A stretch of 53,470 nucleotides of DNA from Spirochaetales bacterium (GCA_028282545.1 JANQHT010000022.1:1-53470); one strand, 5' to 3'; numbered from the stretch's first letter, positions 41,966 through 52,567 are shown. Program-made: numbers and translations. Notes: generated by a model not told the origin, from the sequence alone.

Positions 41966-42550
41966 ATGGATACGACACCCGCCCGCGAGGAGGCATTGGC
42001 ACTTCTCAAACGGTACACCAAGACCGAGAGTCTTATTAATCACGCCCTGTGCGTTGAAGCGACGCTGCGGCGATTCGCCCGGCGGTTCAGTGAAGACGAG
42101 GAACGGTGGGGAGTTATTGGACTCGTCCACGACCTCGACTGGGAGATGTACCCGGAGGAACACTGCACCCGGACCAGGGAGATTCTCACCAAAGAGGGAT
42201 GGCCGGAACGGGACATTCGCGCCGTCATGAGTCACGCCTGGGGTATGTTTACCGACGTTGAACCGCAGGAACGGATGGAGAAGGTGCTCTTCGCGATTGA
42301 CGAGCTAACCGGGCTTGTAACGGCCACGGCCCTGGTGCGTCCCTCCGGGAGCGTATTGGACGTAAAGGTGTCTTCGGTCAAGAAGAAGTGGAAGGAAAAG
42401 AGCTTCGCCGCCGGTGCCAACCGGGATATCATCCAGAAGGGTATCGATATGCTGGGGTTGGACCGGGACGACGTGATCGGTGAAACGATCGAAGCGATGA
42501 AAACGATCGCCGGTACGATCGGTCTGGCCGGAACGAGCGGAGAGGCGTAA
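41966..42550 (+). CDS. HD-domain phosphohydrolase
   Basis: A 194-residue HD-superfamily protein. The first metal-binding His is in LINHALCVEA, the HD pair in LVHDLDWE near residue 52, and a further His in MSHAWGMF near 90, consistent with the H...HD...D arrangement. The ATPase-like extension is absent, and the C-terminal part is helical (VKKKWKEKSFAAG, then IQKGIDMLG). Such proteins often hydrolyse nucleotides or other phosphoesters; the substrate is unknown. A GGAGAAAGG box precedes ATG 41966. It ends two bases before the MIF-family gene and is probably co-transcribed with it. Confidence 0.78.
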   Translation: MDTTPAREEALALLKRYTKTESLINHALCVEATLRRFARRFSEDEERWGVIGLVHDLDWEMYPEEHCTRTREILTKEGWPERDIRAVMSHAWGMFTDVEPQERMEKVLFAIDELTGLVTATALVRPSGSVLDVKVSSVKKKWKEKSFAAGANRDIIQKGIDMLGLDRDDVIGETIEAMKTIAGTIGLAGTSGEA

Positions 42551-42552
42551 CG

Positions 42553-42900
42553 ATGCCGCTTGTCAACGTCTGGTGCAGCACTCCCGTCCAGGATACGGCG
42601 AAACGGGCGTTCCTGAAGGAAACCACCGCCACCGTAGCGTCTCTGCTTGGGAAGGGCCAACGATGGGTAATGGTTCGCGTTTCCGACGAGGAGTCGATCA
42701 CCTTCGGTGGAACCGCGGATCCCTGTTGTTACGCCGAGTTCAAGAGCCTAAGCCTTCCGGAAAACCGTACACCGGAATTCTCCGCTGTATTGAGCAACTT
42801 GATAGAAGAGCACCTGGGCGTGTCTCCCGATCGTGTCTACATCGAGTTTGCCGATCCGCCCCGCACAATGTTCGGGTTCAACGGTTCAACCTTCGCTTAG
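42553..42900 (+). CDS. MIF/tautomerase superfamily protein
   Basis: A 115-residue protein of the macrophage migration inhibitory factor type, the standard length. After Met removal the N-terminal residue is the catalytic Pro (MPLVNVW). The second half has the beta-strand segment WVMVRVSDEESITFGG and C-terminal RVYIEFADPPRTMFGFNGSTFA, where the family's 'Y..f.D.....wgwNG.TF' end is clear. These trimers tautomerise phenylpyruvate-like enols in vitro; the bacterial role is uncertain. The start is two bases after the HD gene's stop. Confidence 0.9.
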   Translation: MPLVNVWCSTPVQDTAKRAFLKETTATVASLLGKGQRWVMVRVSDEESITFGGTADPCCYAEFKSLSLPENRTPEFSAVLSNLIEEHLGVSPDRVYIEFADPPRTMFGFNGSTFA

Positions 42901-42909
42901 GAGAGTTAG

Positions 42910-44607
42910 ATGTCCGACCACGCCCCGGGCCGCGATTTTATCCGCGAGATCATAGAGGCCGATGTCGCCGCCGGCAAAAACGACGGTCGCGTCCACACCC
43001 GCTTCCCGCCGGAACCAAACGGGTATCTGCACATCGGCCACGCGAAGTCGATCCTCCTGAATTTCGGGATCGGTACGGAGTACGGCGGCAAAACGAACCT
43101 TCGGTTCGACGATACCAACCCCACTCGGGAGGAAACGGAGTACGTCGAGGCGATCAAGGACGACATCGCTTGGCTCGGATGCCGCTGGGAGGGGGAGACC
43201 CTCTTCGCGTCCGACTACTTTGAACAGCTCTATGAGTGGGCCCAATACCTCATCAAACAAGGTCTGGCCTACGTGGACGATCTTTCGGCGGAGGAAATCC
43301 GGGAGTACCGCGGCACGCCCACGGAGCCGGGCAGGAACAGCCCGTACCGGGACCGGAGTATCGATGAGAACCTCGATCTCTTTGGTCGCATGCGTTCGGG
43401 AGAGTTTCCCGACGGAGCCCGCGTGCTCCGGGCAAAGATCGACATGGCGCACCCCAATATCAATCTGCGGGACCCCGCGCTCTACCGTATCCGCCACGCT
43501 CACCACCACCGTACCGGCGACGCCTGGTGTATCTATCCGACGTACGACTTTGCCCACGGTCAGTCCGACGCAATCGAAGGGATCACCCACTCGATATGCA
43601 CGCTGGAGTTTGAGAACCATCGGCCCCTGTATGACTGGTTCATTGAGAACCTGCCGGTCCACCACACGCCCCGGCAGATCGAGTTTGCCCGCCTGCACCT
43701 TACCTATACCGTCATGAGCAAAAGGAAACTGCTGCAACTCGTCCAGGAGGGCCATGTGGACGGCTGGGATGACCCGCGAATGCCGACCATCCGCGGAATG
43801 CGGCGACGCGGTTACACGCCGGAAGCGATCCGGGAGTTTTGCACACGCATCGGCGTGGCGAAGGCCAACAGCGTTGTTGAAATTGCGCTCCTGGAATTCA
43901 CGTTACGGGAAGACCTGAACCGTCGCGCCCACCGGTACATGGCCGTGCTCGATCCCATCCGTCTGACGATCACCAACTGGCCGGAAAGCACGGTGGAGTC
44001 CTTCGAAGCGGTAAATAATCCGGAAGATCCCTCGGCCGGAACGCACCAGGTACCGTTTTGCGGCGACCTCTACATCGAACGGGAAGACTTCATGGAGGAT
44101 CCGCCGCGCAAGTTCTTCCGTCTATCACCCGGGCGCGAGGTGCGTCTCAAGTACGCCTATTTCGTAACGTGTACCGAGGTCGTGCGCGACGACTCCGGGA
44201 ACGTCATAGAGATACGGTGCACCTACGACCCTGCATCCCGGGGAGGAGAGAGCCCGGACGGACGCAAGGTCAAGGGGACGCTCCACTGGGTATCCAGGCC
44301 GCACGCGGTAAACGCCGAGGTACGCCTCCTGGATCACCTCTTTGACAGGGAGGACCCCGATGCGGCCGACGGCGGTTTCCTATCGGCATTGAACCCGGAA
44401 TCGCTCACGATCCGCCCGGAGGCAAAGCTGGAACCGGCCGCGGCGCATCCCGAGGTGGGCTCTGAACTGGCGGTGCAGTTTCTCCGCCAGGGCTACTTCA
44501 AGCGCGATAGTGCACTATCGACCGACGAGCGGCCGGTCTTCACCCGGAGTGTGGCGCTCCGGGACTCCTGGCAGCGAATCGTACGGAACAAACGCGAGAA
44601 CGAATAG
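42910..44607 (+). CDS. glnS: glutaminyl-tRNA synthetase
   Basis: A 565-residue class I synthetase of the GlnRS type (usual about 550). [16 protein letters not shown] carries HIGH at residues 41-44, and KMSKS appears as VMSKRKL near residue 276. The LRFDDTNP segment and [18 protein letters not shown] are GlnRS features. Anticodon-binding beta-barrels fill the C-terminal half. The protein charges tRNA-Gln directly, so the GatCAB route is not strictly required for Gln here. Expression: it starts nine bases after the MIF gene with a GGAG box. It is convergent with leuD. Confidence 0.95.
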   Translation: MSDHAPGRDFIREIIEADVAAGKNDGRVHTRFPPEPNGYLHIGHAKSILLNFGIGTEYGGKTNLRFDDTNPTREETEYVEAIKDDIAWLGCRWEGETLFASDYFEQLYEWAQYLIKQGLAYVDDLSAEEIREYRGTPTEPGRNSPYRDRSIDENLDLFGRMRSGEFPDGARVLRAKIDMAHPNINLRDPALYRIRHAHHHRTGDAWCIYPTYDFAHGQSDAIEGITHSICTLEFENHRPLYDWFIENLPVHHTPRQIEFARLHLTYTVMSKRKLLQLVQEGHVDGWDDPRMPTIRGMRRRGYTPEAIREFCTRIGVAKANSVVEIALLEFTLREDLNRRAHRYMAVLDPIRLTITNWPESTVESFEAVNNPEDPSAGTHQVPFCGDLYIEREDFMEDPPRKFFRLSPGREVRLKYAYFVTCTEVVRDDSGNVIEIRCTYDPASRGGESPDGRKVKGTLHWVSRPHAVNAEVRLLDHLFDREDPDAADGGFLSALNPESLTIRPEAKLEPAAAHPEVGSELAVQFLRQGYFKRDSALSTDERPVFTRSVALRDSWQRIVRNKRENE

Positions 44608-44627
44608 CGCCGTAAAAGGGCTGCGGC

Positions 44628-45245
44628 TTAGAGGGCCGCGAAGTCGGTGAGGTAGGGGAGGCGCTCCGCACAGGCGTGGATATCGTCAACCCCGGCAAGC
44701 AGCACCGACGTTGAATCCCAGCTCCCGGCGATCAATGCGCTCCGGTACGCGTCCGGCATGGCAAAATCAAACTCCCGGGAACCCACCACGAGCCGTTTTG
44801 CGCGCAAATCGATCGAGACGGCCGTTGCAGGATCGGCCGCAACGCTCTCCATGATCGATTTGACCGTTTCGTGGTCCAGCGTGATCGCCGGTATACCCAT
44901 GGCGGTGCAGTTGCCGGCGAAGATCTCGGCGAAAGACTCCCCGATGATCGCCCTGATTCCCCAGCGCATCAGCGCCTGCGGTGCGTGCTCCCGGGATGAT
45001 CCGCACCCGAAGTTCCGGTTGACGATGAGCACCGACGCCCCGGCGAACCGCTCCTCGTTGAAGGGGTGGTCCAGGGCCCTGCCGTCGCCGTCCCACCGAA
45101 CGTCACGAAAAGCAAACTCACCGAGCCCGTCGAAGGTAACCACTTTCATGTACCGGGCCGGGATGATCTGATCCGTATCGATATCGTTGCCCGGGACCGG
45201 TATCGCTGTTCCCTGCACCGAGTGTACCGCCGCCTGAATGTCCAT
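44628..45245 (-). CDS. leuD: 3-isopropylmalate dehydratase small subunit
   Basis: A 205-residue LeuD, the swivel domain of isopropylmalate isomerase. Landmarks: NDIDTDQIIPARYMK near residue 20 and NFGCGSSREHAPQAL near 70, which holds the substrate-binding loop. With LeuC it converts 2- to 3-isopropylmalate in leucine synthesis. AGGAGG ends four bases before ATG 45245, so that start is used; a longer frame overlaps the leuC stop. Last gene of the minus-strand ilvB-ilvN-leuC-leuD operon; convergent with glnS. Confidence 0.94.
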   Translation of the reverse strand: MDIQAAVHSVQGTAIPVPGNDIDTDQIIPARYMKVVTFDGLGEFAFRDVRWDGDGRALDHPFNEERFAGASVLIVNRNFGCGSSREHAPQALMRWGIRAIIGESFAEIFAGNCTAMGIPAITLDHETVKSIMESVAADPATAVSIDLRAKRLVVGSREFDFAMPDAYRSALIAGSWDSTSVLLAGVDDIHACAERLPYLTDFAAL

Positions 45246-45274
45246 ATTGCCTCCTGCCATGCTACTCGCGCGGC

Positions 45275-46675
45275 TCACGCTATTTCACGCACGTCTGTGA
45301 CGCGCCCGTTCACCGCTGCTGCGGCCACCATGGCCGGACTCATAAGGAGCGTACGTCCAGTTGGCGAACCCTGGCGACCAACGAAGTTCCGGTTCGAACT
45401 CGAAGCGCAGATCTCGCGCCCGTCCAGCTTGTCCGGGTTCATGGCGAGGCAAATGGAACACCCGGCGCCGCGCCATTCGAAACCGGCGCCCTGAAAGACC
45501 TCGTGCAGGCCTTCAGCTTCCGCCTGGGTTGCTACCTGCTTGCTTCCGGGAACCACAAAGGCGCGGATGCCCTTGGCAATTCGGCGCCCCTCGAGGATCC
45601 GCGCCGCTTCACGGAGGTCGCTGATCCGGCCGTTGGTGCAGCTACCGATAAAGGCCACGTCAATCTCTTTGCCGATCATCGCGTCCGATGCGTGGAATCC
45701 CATATGGTCGTACGCCTTTTGCGCAACTTCCCGCTGATCATCGGGGAGATCCGAGAGGTTCGGAATGCGTGCATCGATCCCAATCGCCTGGCCGGGATTG
45801 ATACCCCAGGTGACCATCGGCACCAACGACGACGCATCGAGCGTGTACACGTCGTCGTACTCGGCGTCGAGACCGCTCGCCAGATCCTTCCAGTACCGTT
45901 TGGCACGGGCAAAAGCTTCGCCGGAGGGCGCGTAACGGCGACCCGATAGGTAGTCGAAGGTCTTCTCGTCGGGATTCACGTATCCAACCCGGGCACCGCC
46001 CTCGATGGACATGTTGCAGATGGTCATTCGCCCTTCCATCGACAACGCGTGTATTGCCTCACCGTTGTACTCGTAGGCGTAGCCGATTCCGCCGTTTACT
46101 CCGAGATCCGCGATGATGCGCAGGATGATGTCCTTCGCGTAGACGCCCGGGGGAAGCGTACCGTTCACCTGGATCTTTCGCACCTTGGGCTTCGAAAACG
46201 CCAGCGTCTGCGTGGCCAGTACGTCGCGAATCTGGGACGTCCCGATGCCGAAGGCAATTGCGCCAAAGGCGCCGTGGGTCGAAGTATGGCTGTCGCCGCA
46301 GGCAATGGTCATCGCAGGTTGTGTCAGCCCAAGTTCCGGTCCGATGATGTGAACGATTCCCTGCTTGTCCGTTGAGAGACCGAAGAACTCGATCCCGAAT
46401 TCCTCGGTGTTCTTCTCGATCTCCTGCATCATCTCTTCCGCCAGAGGGTCTGAAAACGGGCGGGTTTGGTCCGCGGTGGGAACGATGTGGTCTACCGTTG
46501 CAAAGGTGCGGTCGGGTCTGAGAACGCGCAATCCCCGCTCCCTGAGCATCTGGAACGCCTGCGGCGACGTAACCTCGTGGATCAGGTGCAGCCCGATGAA
46601 GAGTTGATCCTGGCCCGAATCGAGTTTTTTGACCGTGTGAATATCCCACACTCGCGAGAACAGGTTGTCAGCCAT
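45275..46675 (-). CDS. leuC: 3-isopropylmalate dehydratase large subunit
   Basis: A 466-residue aconitase-superfamily protein, the normal LeuC length. Substrate and cluster regions: [37 protein letters not shown] (first cluster Cys) and [13 protein letters not shown], which provides the other two Cys ligands of the [4Fe-4S] cluster. It pairs with LeuD. It lies eight bases after ilvN and 29 bases before the leuD start, in one operon. No leuB is adjacent; the only LeuB-like protein in the window is at 12.1 kb. Confidence 0.96.
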   Translation of the reverse strand: MADNLFSRVWDIHTVKKLDSGQDQLFIGLHLIHEVTSPQAFQMLRERGLRVLRPDRTFATVDHIVPTADQTRPFSDPLAEEMMQEIEKNTEEFGIEFFGLSTDKQGIVHIIGPELGLTQPAMTIACGDSHTSTHGAFGAIAFGIGTSQIRDVLATQTLAFSKPKVRKIQVNGTLPPGVYAKDIILRIIADLGVNGGIGYAYEYNGEAIHALSMEGRMTICNMSIEGGARVGYVNPDEKTFDYLSGRRYAPSGEAFARAKRYWKDLASGLDAEYDDVYTLDASSLVPMVTWGINPGQAIGIDARIPNLSDLPDDQREVAQKAYDHMGFHASDAMIGKEIDVAFIGSCTNGRISDLREAARILEGRRIAKGIRAFVVPGSKQVATQAEAEGLHEVFQGAGFEWRGAGCSICLAMNPDKLDGREICASSSNRNFVGRQGSPTGRTLLMSPAMVAAAAVNGRVTDVREIA

Positions 46676-46683
46676 GGTGCCCC

Positions 46684-47196
46684 CTACGCCGTGTGTTCCG
46701 AGCCTCGCGCCATCAAGACTTTCCCCGTCCGGACGAGTTCAAAGACGCCAAATGGCTGAAAACTGCGAATTGTCGAGTCCAGCCGCTCCGTACTTCCACT
46801 GGATTGGAGAGTCAGACTCGATTCGTCGATGTCCACCGTGTCGCACTTCAACGCGTGCGCCAGTTGCAATACCTCGCTGCGCTGCTCCGGAACGCAGCGG
46901 ATCTTGATCAGGGCAAGTTCCCGTTGGATGATATCTTCCCCGGTTCGGTCCGTGGCGTGAACAACGTCGATCAGCTTGTTCAACTGTTTCAGGATCTGGT
47001 CAAGGACCTTCTCATCGCCGATTGCCACGATATTCATCATCGAATAGTCCGGGTCGTTGGATGGCGATACAACCAGGCTGTCAAGGTTGTAGCCGCGACG
47101 CGCAAAAACGAGCGCAATCCTGATCAAAACGCCCGGGCGGTTTGCCACCCGCAGGCTGATCGTGTGTTTTCGACTACCACTCTCCGTCTCTTTCAT
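46684..47196 (-). CDS. ilvN: acetolactate synthase small (regulatory) subunit
   Basis: A 170-residue IlvN/IlvH with an N-terminal ACT domain ([31 protein letters not shown]) that gives feedback inhibition by valine, and a C-terminal ACT-like half. The conserved QLNKLIDVV segment is present. Stop and start share one base with ilvB (TAATG), which indicates translational coupling of the two subunits. leuC follows after eight bases. Confidence 0.95.
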   Translation of the reverse strand: MKETESGSRKHTISLRVANRPGVLIRIALVFARRGYNLDSLVVSPSNDPDYSMMNIVAIGDEKVLDQILKQLNKLIDVVHATDRTGEDIIQRELALIKIRCVPEQRSEVLQLAHALKCDTVDIDESSLTLQSSGSTERLDSTIRSFQPFGVFELVRTGKVLMARGSEHTA

Positions 47197-48905
47197 TACG
47201 TACTCCCCACCGGTTTTTCCAGTTTGACCTTCGGGGCTTCGATCAGCATCTCGCTATACGACGCTCCCGCAGGTATCATCGGATAGACGTTGTCTTCTTT
47301 TGCAACTTCCACGTCTATCAGGCACGGACCCTCGTTATAGGCGAGGGCCGCGGCGATCACTCGTTTCACGTCGGCGCTACGCTTGAGGCGAAATCCCTTT
47401 ACACCAAAACTCTCGGCGAGTTTGACAAAGTTCGGATTTCCCTCCATGTCAACGCCGGAGAGGCGATTCTCGAAAAACAACTCCTGCCATTGGCGGACCA
47501 TTCCCAGGTAGGCGTTGTTGATAATGATGACCTTGATCGGCAGCTTGTTGATGACCGCCGTGGCCAGTTCGAACATCGTCATCTGGAAGCCGCCGTCACC
47601 GACAATGGAGAGGACCGTTTTGTCCGGGTGGGCGAACTGCATCCCGATCGCGGCGGGAAGGCCGAATCCCATCGTTCCCGCCCCACCGCTCGAAGCCCAC
47701 TGAAAGCGATGGCTGATCAGGTAGTACTGCGCCGCCCACATCTGATGCTGGCCTACATCCGTCGAAACCAGCGCATTACCGTCGGTCTGTCGGTACAGTT
47801 CATCGATAACGTGTTCCGCTTTGAGTTTTCCACTCTTTCGGAAGGTGAGCGGGAACTGGCGTCGCCACTTCTCGATCTGGGCGAGCCAGTCCGCGGTGTC
47901 TCCCGGTGAAACTCGGGTGAGGAGTTGGTCCACAACCATGGCGGCGTCACCGAGGATACAGATATCCATGGGAAGGATCTTCTCGAACTCCGCCGGGTCG
48001 ATGTCGATATGGATTTTCTCCGCATCCGGGCAGAAGACATCGGGGTTACCCGTAATCCGGTCGTCCCATCGCGAACCGATCGAAACGATGAGATCCGCGT
48101 TTTCTATCGCGCGATTTGCATAGGCGGTGCCGTGCATTCCCAGCATTCCTAAGGAAAGCGCGTGCGTCTCCGGGACGGCGCCCTTGCCGAGCAGCGTGTT
48201 GACCAAGGGGATCTGCATCTTTTCCACCAGGCGCGTTAAGGACCGACCGGCATCGGAGATCACCGCTCCGTGGCCGACGATTATTACCGGTTTGCGCGCC
48301 CGTTCCAGCATACGCGCCGCCTGTTCCACCGCCTGGGGATCGCCATCCGACGGGATTTCGTATCCCGGGAGCACGAACTCTTCCGTGTAGTCCGTCTCGA
48401 CCTTCTGGCTTGAGACGTTCTTGGGAACGTCGATCAGGACGGGGCCGGGACGACCGGTCCGGCAGATGTGAAACGCCTCTTTCATAATCCGAGGCAGGTC
48501 ATTGGCGTCCTTGACGAGGTACGAGTGTTTCACCGCCGCGTAGGAGATGCCCGACGTGTCCGCTTCCTGGAACGCGTCGAGACCCAGGCTCCACGTCGTG
48601 GCCTGGCCCGTAATCACGATCATGGGAATGGAGTCCATTTTCGCCGTGAGAATTCCGGTAATCGTGTTGGTTGCGCCCGGCCCGGAGGTCACGAGCACGA
48701 CTGCGGGCTTGCCCGTTGCCCGGGCGTATCCATCCGCCATATGAGCGGCGCCCTGTTCGTGCCTTGTCAGGACAAAATTGACCGATGAGTCGACAATCGC
48801 GTCGAAGATCGGAATGACGGCCCCGCCGGGATACCCAAAAATGTACTCAACACCGTGGTGCTGCACCATATCGACAATTATTTCGGCTCCGCTTTTTGTA
48901 TTCAT
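47196..48905 (-). CDS. ilvB: acetolactate synthase large (catalytic) subunit
   Basis: A 569-residue thiamine-diphosphate enzyme making acetolactate or acetohydroxybutyrate for branched-chain amino acid synthesis. The catalytic Glu is in [19 protein letters not shown] (near residue 51), SGPGATN follows, and the TPP/Mg motif is [15 protein letters not shown]...[16 protein letters not shown] near 440-490. It opens the minus-strand ilvB-ilvN-leuC-leuD operon. A consensus-like promoter lies about 40 bases upstream of the ATG; the leader is too short for a classical attenuator. Confidence 0.96.
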   Translation of the reverse strand: MNTKSGAEIIVDMVQHHGVEYIFGYPGGAVIPIFDAIVDSSVNFVLTRHEQGAAHMADGYARATGKPAVVLVTSGPGATNTITGILTAKMDSIPMIVITGQATTWSLGLDAFQEADTSGISYAAVKHSYLVKDANDLPRIMKEAFHICRTGRPGPVLIDVPKNVSSQKVETDYTEEFVLPGYEIPSDGDPQAVEQAARMLERARKPVIIVGHGAVISDAGRSLTRLVEKMQIPLVNTLLGKGAVPETHALSLGMLGMHGTAYANRAIENADLIVSIGSRWDDRITGNPDVFCPDAEKIHIDIDPAEFEKILPMDICILGDAAMVVDQLLTRVSPGDTADWLAQIEKWRRQFPLTFRKSGKLKAEHVIDELYRQTDGNALVSTDVGQHQMWAAQYYLISHRFQWASSGGAGTMGFGLPAAIGMQFAHPDKTVLSIVGDGGFQMTMFELATAVINKLPIKVIIINNAYLGMVRQWQELFFENRLSGVDMEGNPNFVKLAESFGVKGFRLKRSADVKRVIAAALAYNEGPCLIDVEVAKEDNVYPMIPAGASYSEMLIEAPKVKLEKPVGST

Positions 48906-48941
48906 ATCGAAAACACCTCGTTTCGGAGTTTGATCGTTGGA

Positions 48942-48970
48942 TAATCATCGAAAATCAAGCGAAAAGTCAA
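48942..48970 (-). promoter_or_regulatory. candidate promoter of the ilvBN-leuCD operon
   Basis: Read on the minus strand: TTGACT (48970-48965), 17-base spacer, TGATTA (48947-48942). The predicted start gives a leader of roughly 30 bases before ATG 48905, so no attenuator or T-box fits. The rest of the 237-base gap to the phytoene synthase gene is AT-rich with no gene. Confidence 0.5.
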
Positions 48971-49142
48971 CCTCAAGTCGTCGATAACCCGATTTATTTA
49001 ACGTTTCAAGCGCAAAATCACCGTAAAAATGCCATTGAGCAGAAAAAATATGTGGTTTTCAAGCGAAACGGACCTTCGATTCGCACGTTACCCAGTTCCC
49101 GCTTCACCCGATGCCACCGGACGTAGTATCTTGGAGTCACCG

Positions 49143-49970
49143 ATGGCACGTGCTACGGACATCCACCGCCGGACGTTCAAGGCGGGGAGCAGGACCTATT
49201 TCAACGCCACGCGGTTCTTTCCACCTGCGGTGAGGGACGATGTCTTTCTCCTCTACGGATTTGTCCGCACCGCCGACAACTTCGTTGACCGGGTGCCGCA
49301 GGACCGGGAGGGGTATCTGCGGTTTGTCGAATCGTTTCGGGACGCCGCCGCGGGGACACCGGCGAATGATCCGATCATCGACGGTTTTGTTTCCCTTGCC
49401 GACCGCAAAGGATTCCCCACCACCTGGGTAGAGGCGTTCATACAGTCAATGAGCATGGATCTGGACAAGCGCGTCCACGCCACTCTTTCGGAGACACTCG
49501 AGTACGTACACGGCTCGGCGGAGGTGATAGGCCTGTACATGGCGCGAATTCTCGATTTGCCTATTGAAGCCGATTTCGCGGCGGAACGCCTTGGACGAGC
49601 GATGCAGTTTATCAACTTCATCCGGGACATCGACGAAGACGTTCAATTGGGGCGTACGTATCTCCCGATATCTGAGACGCACTTTTCCACGCTGGCGGAA
49701 GCAGAGACGCGGACGGATCCCGACGAGTTTATCCGTTTTATCGGCAAGCAGCTCGAACGGTACGAACAGTGGCTGCGTGAAGCGGAGCGGGGGTACCGTT
49801 TTATCCCGCACCGTTATCGAACGGCGATCCGGACCGCCGGTGACATGTACAACTGGACGGCAAAACGAATTCGGCGCGATCCCTTTGTCGTGTACCGGAT
49901 GAAGGTTACACCGACCAAGCGACGTATCGTTGCTCGAGGAGTGGCGAATACTATGAGGTTTTGGTCGTGA
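49143..49970 (+). CDS. phytoene/squalene synthase family protein
   Basis: A 275-residue trans-isoprenyl diphosphate synthase, head-to-head type (CrtB/HpnC/squalene synthase). The two Asp-rich metal motifs are visible: DNFVD in VRTADNFVDRVP near residue 42 and DEDVQLGR in FIRDIDEDVQLGRTYLP near 165. ATG 49143 is used because GGAG sits upstream; earlier in-frame codons cover a poorly conserved stretch. It joins two C15 or C20 prenyl diphosphates. The following gene makes such a chain and overlaps by four bases (GTGA), so the pair forms a carotenoid or hopanoid/squalene start. Product cannot be fixed by sequence alone. Confidence 0.88.
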   Translation: MARATDIHRRTFKAGSRTYFNATRFFPPAVRDDVFLLYGFVRTADNFVDRVPQDREGYLRFVESFRDAAAGTPANDPIIDGFVSLADRKGFPTTWVEAFIQSMSMDLDKRVHATLSETLEYVHGSAEVIGLYMARILDLPIEADFAAERLGRAMQFINFIRDIDEDVQLGRTYLPISETHFSTLAEAETRTDPDEFIRFIGKQLERYEQWLREAERGYRFIPHRYRTAIRTAGDMYNWTAKRIRRDPFVVYRMKVTPTKRRIVARGVANTMRFWS

Positions 49971-51010
49971 CTGCATCCATTGAAGCGGGACGCGCCGCGG
50001 TTCGTCGGGAACTCACCACCTACCTTGCGGGCGTGACCGGCGAGATAGGTTCGATTTCGGGGTGGACCGATGATGTCATCGCTCGTCTCGGCGATTATGC
50101 GGGCCGGGGCAAACTGATCCGCGGCGCCCTGGTTCCCTTTGGCGAGTCGCTCTTTCGCGGATCGCACACACCGGGATCCGTGGACCTCGGCGTTGCCATG
50201 GAACTGCTGCAGACCTTTCTGCTGATCCACGATGACATCATGGACGACGACGACGTACGCCGCGGCGGACCGGCTGTGCACGTGCAATTTCGCGAGGAAT
50301 CGCCCGACGGCAGGGTCAACGAGCGCTACGGCATTTCGCAGGGCATTTGCGTTGGCGACGTGGCCGCCTTCCTGGCGCTCCACCGCATCGCCACGGCGCA
50401 ACTCGATCCATCGGTCCGGGACAGCGTTCACCGGATCGTCGGCATCGAAATCGTTCGTGTGGGACTCGCGCAGATGCAGGACGTGTATCACGGCTGGAGC
50501 CCCGAGGCCTCGGTGGAATCGATCCTCGACGTCTACACCTTCAAGACGGGGCGTTACACCTTTTCGCTTCCTCTGATGCTCGGTGCGATCGTGGCGGGGC
50601 AACCGGAAGAGACGATCACCCACCTGTCGGAACTGGGCGAAGCGTTGGGACGGATTTTCCAGATTCGGGACGATGAGCTGGGGCTCTACGGCGATGAAGA
50701 GAATACGGGGAAGCCGAGCGGCAGCGACGTACGGGAAAACAAGAAGACACTCTTACGCACCATGTTCGACCTGCATTGCAGCGAATCGGCATCGTACGGA
50801 CACCTCTTCGGAAAACGGGATATCTCCGCCGCCGAGTTGCAGCAGCTTCGCGACCACTTCGATACGTGCGGGGCCCGGGGTGCTGCGGAAGAGATCGTCC
50901 AACGGGAGGCGTCACGGTGCCGCGATATCATCGACGCGATGTCTCTCAGCGACGAGGCGCGGGGCGAACTCCTGGGCGTCCTCTCCTTTAACCTCTCCCG
51001 TACGACCTAA
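49967..51010 (+). CDS. polyprenyl diphosphate synthase (GGPP/FPP type)
   Basis: A 347-residue class I prenyltransferase (49967 start; TTG 49961 is an alternative). First Asp-rich motif DDIMDDD near residue 87 (LLIHDDIMDDDDVRRGG), second motif QIRDDELGLYGD near 228, with GKPSGSDVRENKKTLL between. The residue five before the first DD is Phe (TFLLIHDD), a position that in known enzymes limits the chain to about C15-C20. It overlaps the upstream phytoene/squalene synthase, and together they could supply a carotenoid or triterpenoid route. The C-terminal half is normal in length. Confidence 0.87.
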   Translation: MTASIEAGRAAVRRELTTYLAGVTGEIGSISGWTDDVIARLGDYAGRGKLIRGALVPFGESLFRGSHTPGSVDLGVAMELLQTFLLIHDDIMDDDDVRRGGPAVHVQFREESPDGRVNERYGISQGICVGDVAAFLALHRIATAQLDPSVRDSVHRIVGIEIVRVGLAQMQDVYHGWSPEASVESILDVYTFKTGRYTFSLPLMLGAIVAGQPEETITHLSELGEALGRIFQIRDDELGLYGDEENTGKPSGSDVRENKKTLLRTMFDLHCSESASYGHLFGKRDISAAELQQLRDHFDTCGARGAAEEIVQREASRCRDIIDAMSLSDEARGELLGVLSFNLSRTT

Positions 51011-51034
51011 GGTTTTACGCAACTGCACGGCGGA

Positions 51035-51604
51035 CTATCCAACCATCTCAAGAAAGTGCCGGTGAAACCGGTCATCCTCCGTCAACTCCGGATGAAAGGT
51101 CAGCACCATTACGTTCGCTTCCAACGCCGCCACCGGATAGTCTTCAAAACCGGCCAGGACCTCGACACCGGGTCCGGCGGAGACAATCCGCGGCGCCCGA
51201 ATGAACACACCTCGCACGGGAGGATCGCCCAGCCGGGGAACATGGATGTCCGCTTCGAAACTGTCAACCTGCGTACCGTAGGCGTTTCGGCGAACGACTA
51301 TGTCCATGCCGCCGACTTTGACCTGGTCGCTCGATTCGATCGTGTTTGCCAACAGGATCGCTCCCGCGCACGTTCCCAGGACGGGGAAGCCTGAGGCGAT
51401 CCGTCGCCGCAGCGGCTCAAGAAGTCCGAAACGTTCGATGAGCATGCCGATAGTCGTGCTTTCTCCGCCGGGGATCACCAGCGCATCGACCGTTTCCAGG
51501 TCGGAGACCGTGCGAACCGGTGATGATTTGGTACCCAGGCGGTCAAAAACGTGTAGGTGTCGTTCAAAATCGCCCTGGTAACGCAGAACACCAATTTGCT
51601 TCAC
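51035..51604 (-). CDS. pdxT: pyridoxal 5'-phosphate synthase glutaminase subunit PdxT
   Basis: A 189-residue class I glutamine amidotransferase, as usual for PdxT. The nucleophile Cys sits in VLGTCAGAILLAN, and the His-Glu pair in LTFHPELTEDDRFH. VIPGGESTTIG is the oxyanion loop. It feeds ammonia to PdxS for PLP formation from ribose-5-phosphate, glyceraldehyde-3-phosphate and glutamine. GTG 51604 is preferred since TTGGAG lies six bases before it and gives the family's KQIGVLRYQGDFERH opening; a Met 15 codons earlier lacks a box. Downstream of pdxS on the same strand. Confidence 0.92.
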   Translation of the reverse strand: MKQIGVLRYQGDFERHLHVFDRLGTKSSPVRTVSDLETVDALVIPGGESTTIGMLIERFGLLEPLRRRIASGFPVLGTCAGAILLANTIESSDQVKVGGMDIVVRRNAYGTQVDSFEADIHVPRLGDPPVRGVFIRAPRIVSAGPGVEVLAGFEDYPVAALEANVMVLTFHPELTEDDRFHRHFLEMVG

Positions 51605-51661
51605 CGTGAACTCCAAAAAAATGACCGGCATTGGCCGGCCGTCGGTCATCTGAGGACGGGA

Positions 51662-52567
51662 TTACCAGCCGCGACCGGCGATCTTCTCGCCTTCCGCCAT
51701 GGAAGCAACGCTCTGGCCGCTCATAGGTGCCCCCAGGTCGCGGGAGATATCCACCAAGGTGGCCGGATCGTCGTAATGGGCTACGGCGTCCACGATTGCC
51801 CGGGCCCGTTTACCGGGGTCGCCGGATTTAAAGATACCGGAACCGACAAAAACCGCCTCCGCACCGAGGCGAACCATGAGCGCCGCGTCGGCCGGGGTTG
51901 CGACTCCGCCCGCTGAGAAGTTTGGTACCGGCAGGCGCCCACGTTGGGCAACTTCCAGAACGAGTTCGTACGGCGCGCCCATCTCTTTGGCCACCGTCAT
52001 CAGTTCTTCCCTGCCGAGGACAGTCAGGCGCCGGATGTCGTCCTGCAGCGTTCGCATGTGACGGACCGCTTCCACAACGTCACCGGTGCCGGCTTCCCCC
52101 TTTGTCCGAATCATGGCGGCCCCTTCGCCGATACGACGAAGTGCTTCACCCAGATTTCTGCATCCACACACAAAGGGAACCTTGAAGTCGTGTTTCAACA
52201 CGTGGTTCTTTTCATCTGCCGGCGTGAGGACTTCACTCTCGTCCACGAAATCGATACCGAGCGCCTGCAGGATTTCGGCTTCCACGAAATGACCGATCCG
52301 GCATTTCGCCATAACCGGAATCGTCACCGCCGCCTGAATATCCTGGATCATTGCGGGGTCGCTCATGCGCGCGACTCCACCGTCCGCCCGAATATCCGCG
52401 GGGACGCGCTCCAGGGCCATCACCGCCTGCGCGCCCGCTTCTGCGGCGATTTGGGCCTGTTCAACGTTGACGACATCCATGATGACGCCGCCCTTCAACA
52501 TCTCCGCCAGTCCGACCTTGGTCCGCCACGTGGCGGGTTGCCGTTCGGACCATAGCTGTTCGTTCAT
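51662..52567 (-). CDS. pdxS: pyridoxal 5'-phosphate synthase subunit PdxS
   Basis: A 301-residue (beta/alpha)8 barrel, the catalytic PLP synthase subunit. Typical strands: [44 protein letters not shown] (the lysine-containing active site follows later, with [17 protein letters not shown]), [20 protein letters not shown], and [20 protein letters not shown]. It makes PLP directly without the deoxyxylulose route. Slightly longer at the N-terminus than the common 290-295 residues. pdxT is the next gene on the same strand. No other PLP gene is near. Confidence 0.96.
   Translation of the reverse strand: MNEQLWSERQPATWRTKVGLAEMLKGGVIMDVVNVEQAQIAAEAGAQAVMALERVPADIRADGGVARMSDPAMIQDIQAAVTIPVMAKCRIGHFVEAEILQALGIDFVDESEVLTPADEKNHVLKHDFKVPFVCGCRNLGEALRRIGEGAAMIRTKGEAGTGDVVEAVRHMRTLQDDIRRLTVLGREELMTVAKEMGAPYELVLEVAQRGRLPVPNFSAGGVATPADAALMVRLGAEAVFVGSGIFKSGDPGKRARAIVDAVAHYDDPATLVDISRDLGAPMSGQSVASMAEGEKIAGRGW

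Noticed and set aside
48906..49142. Leader-peptide attenuator or T-box for the ilv-leu operon
   Set aside because: The predicted transcript leader is only about 30 bases, with no branched-chain codon run or hairpin-plus-T tract.
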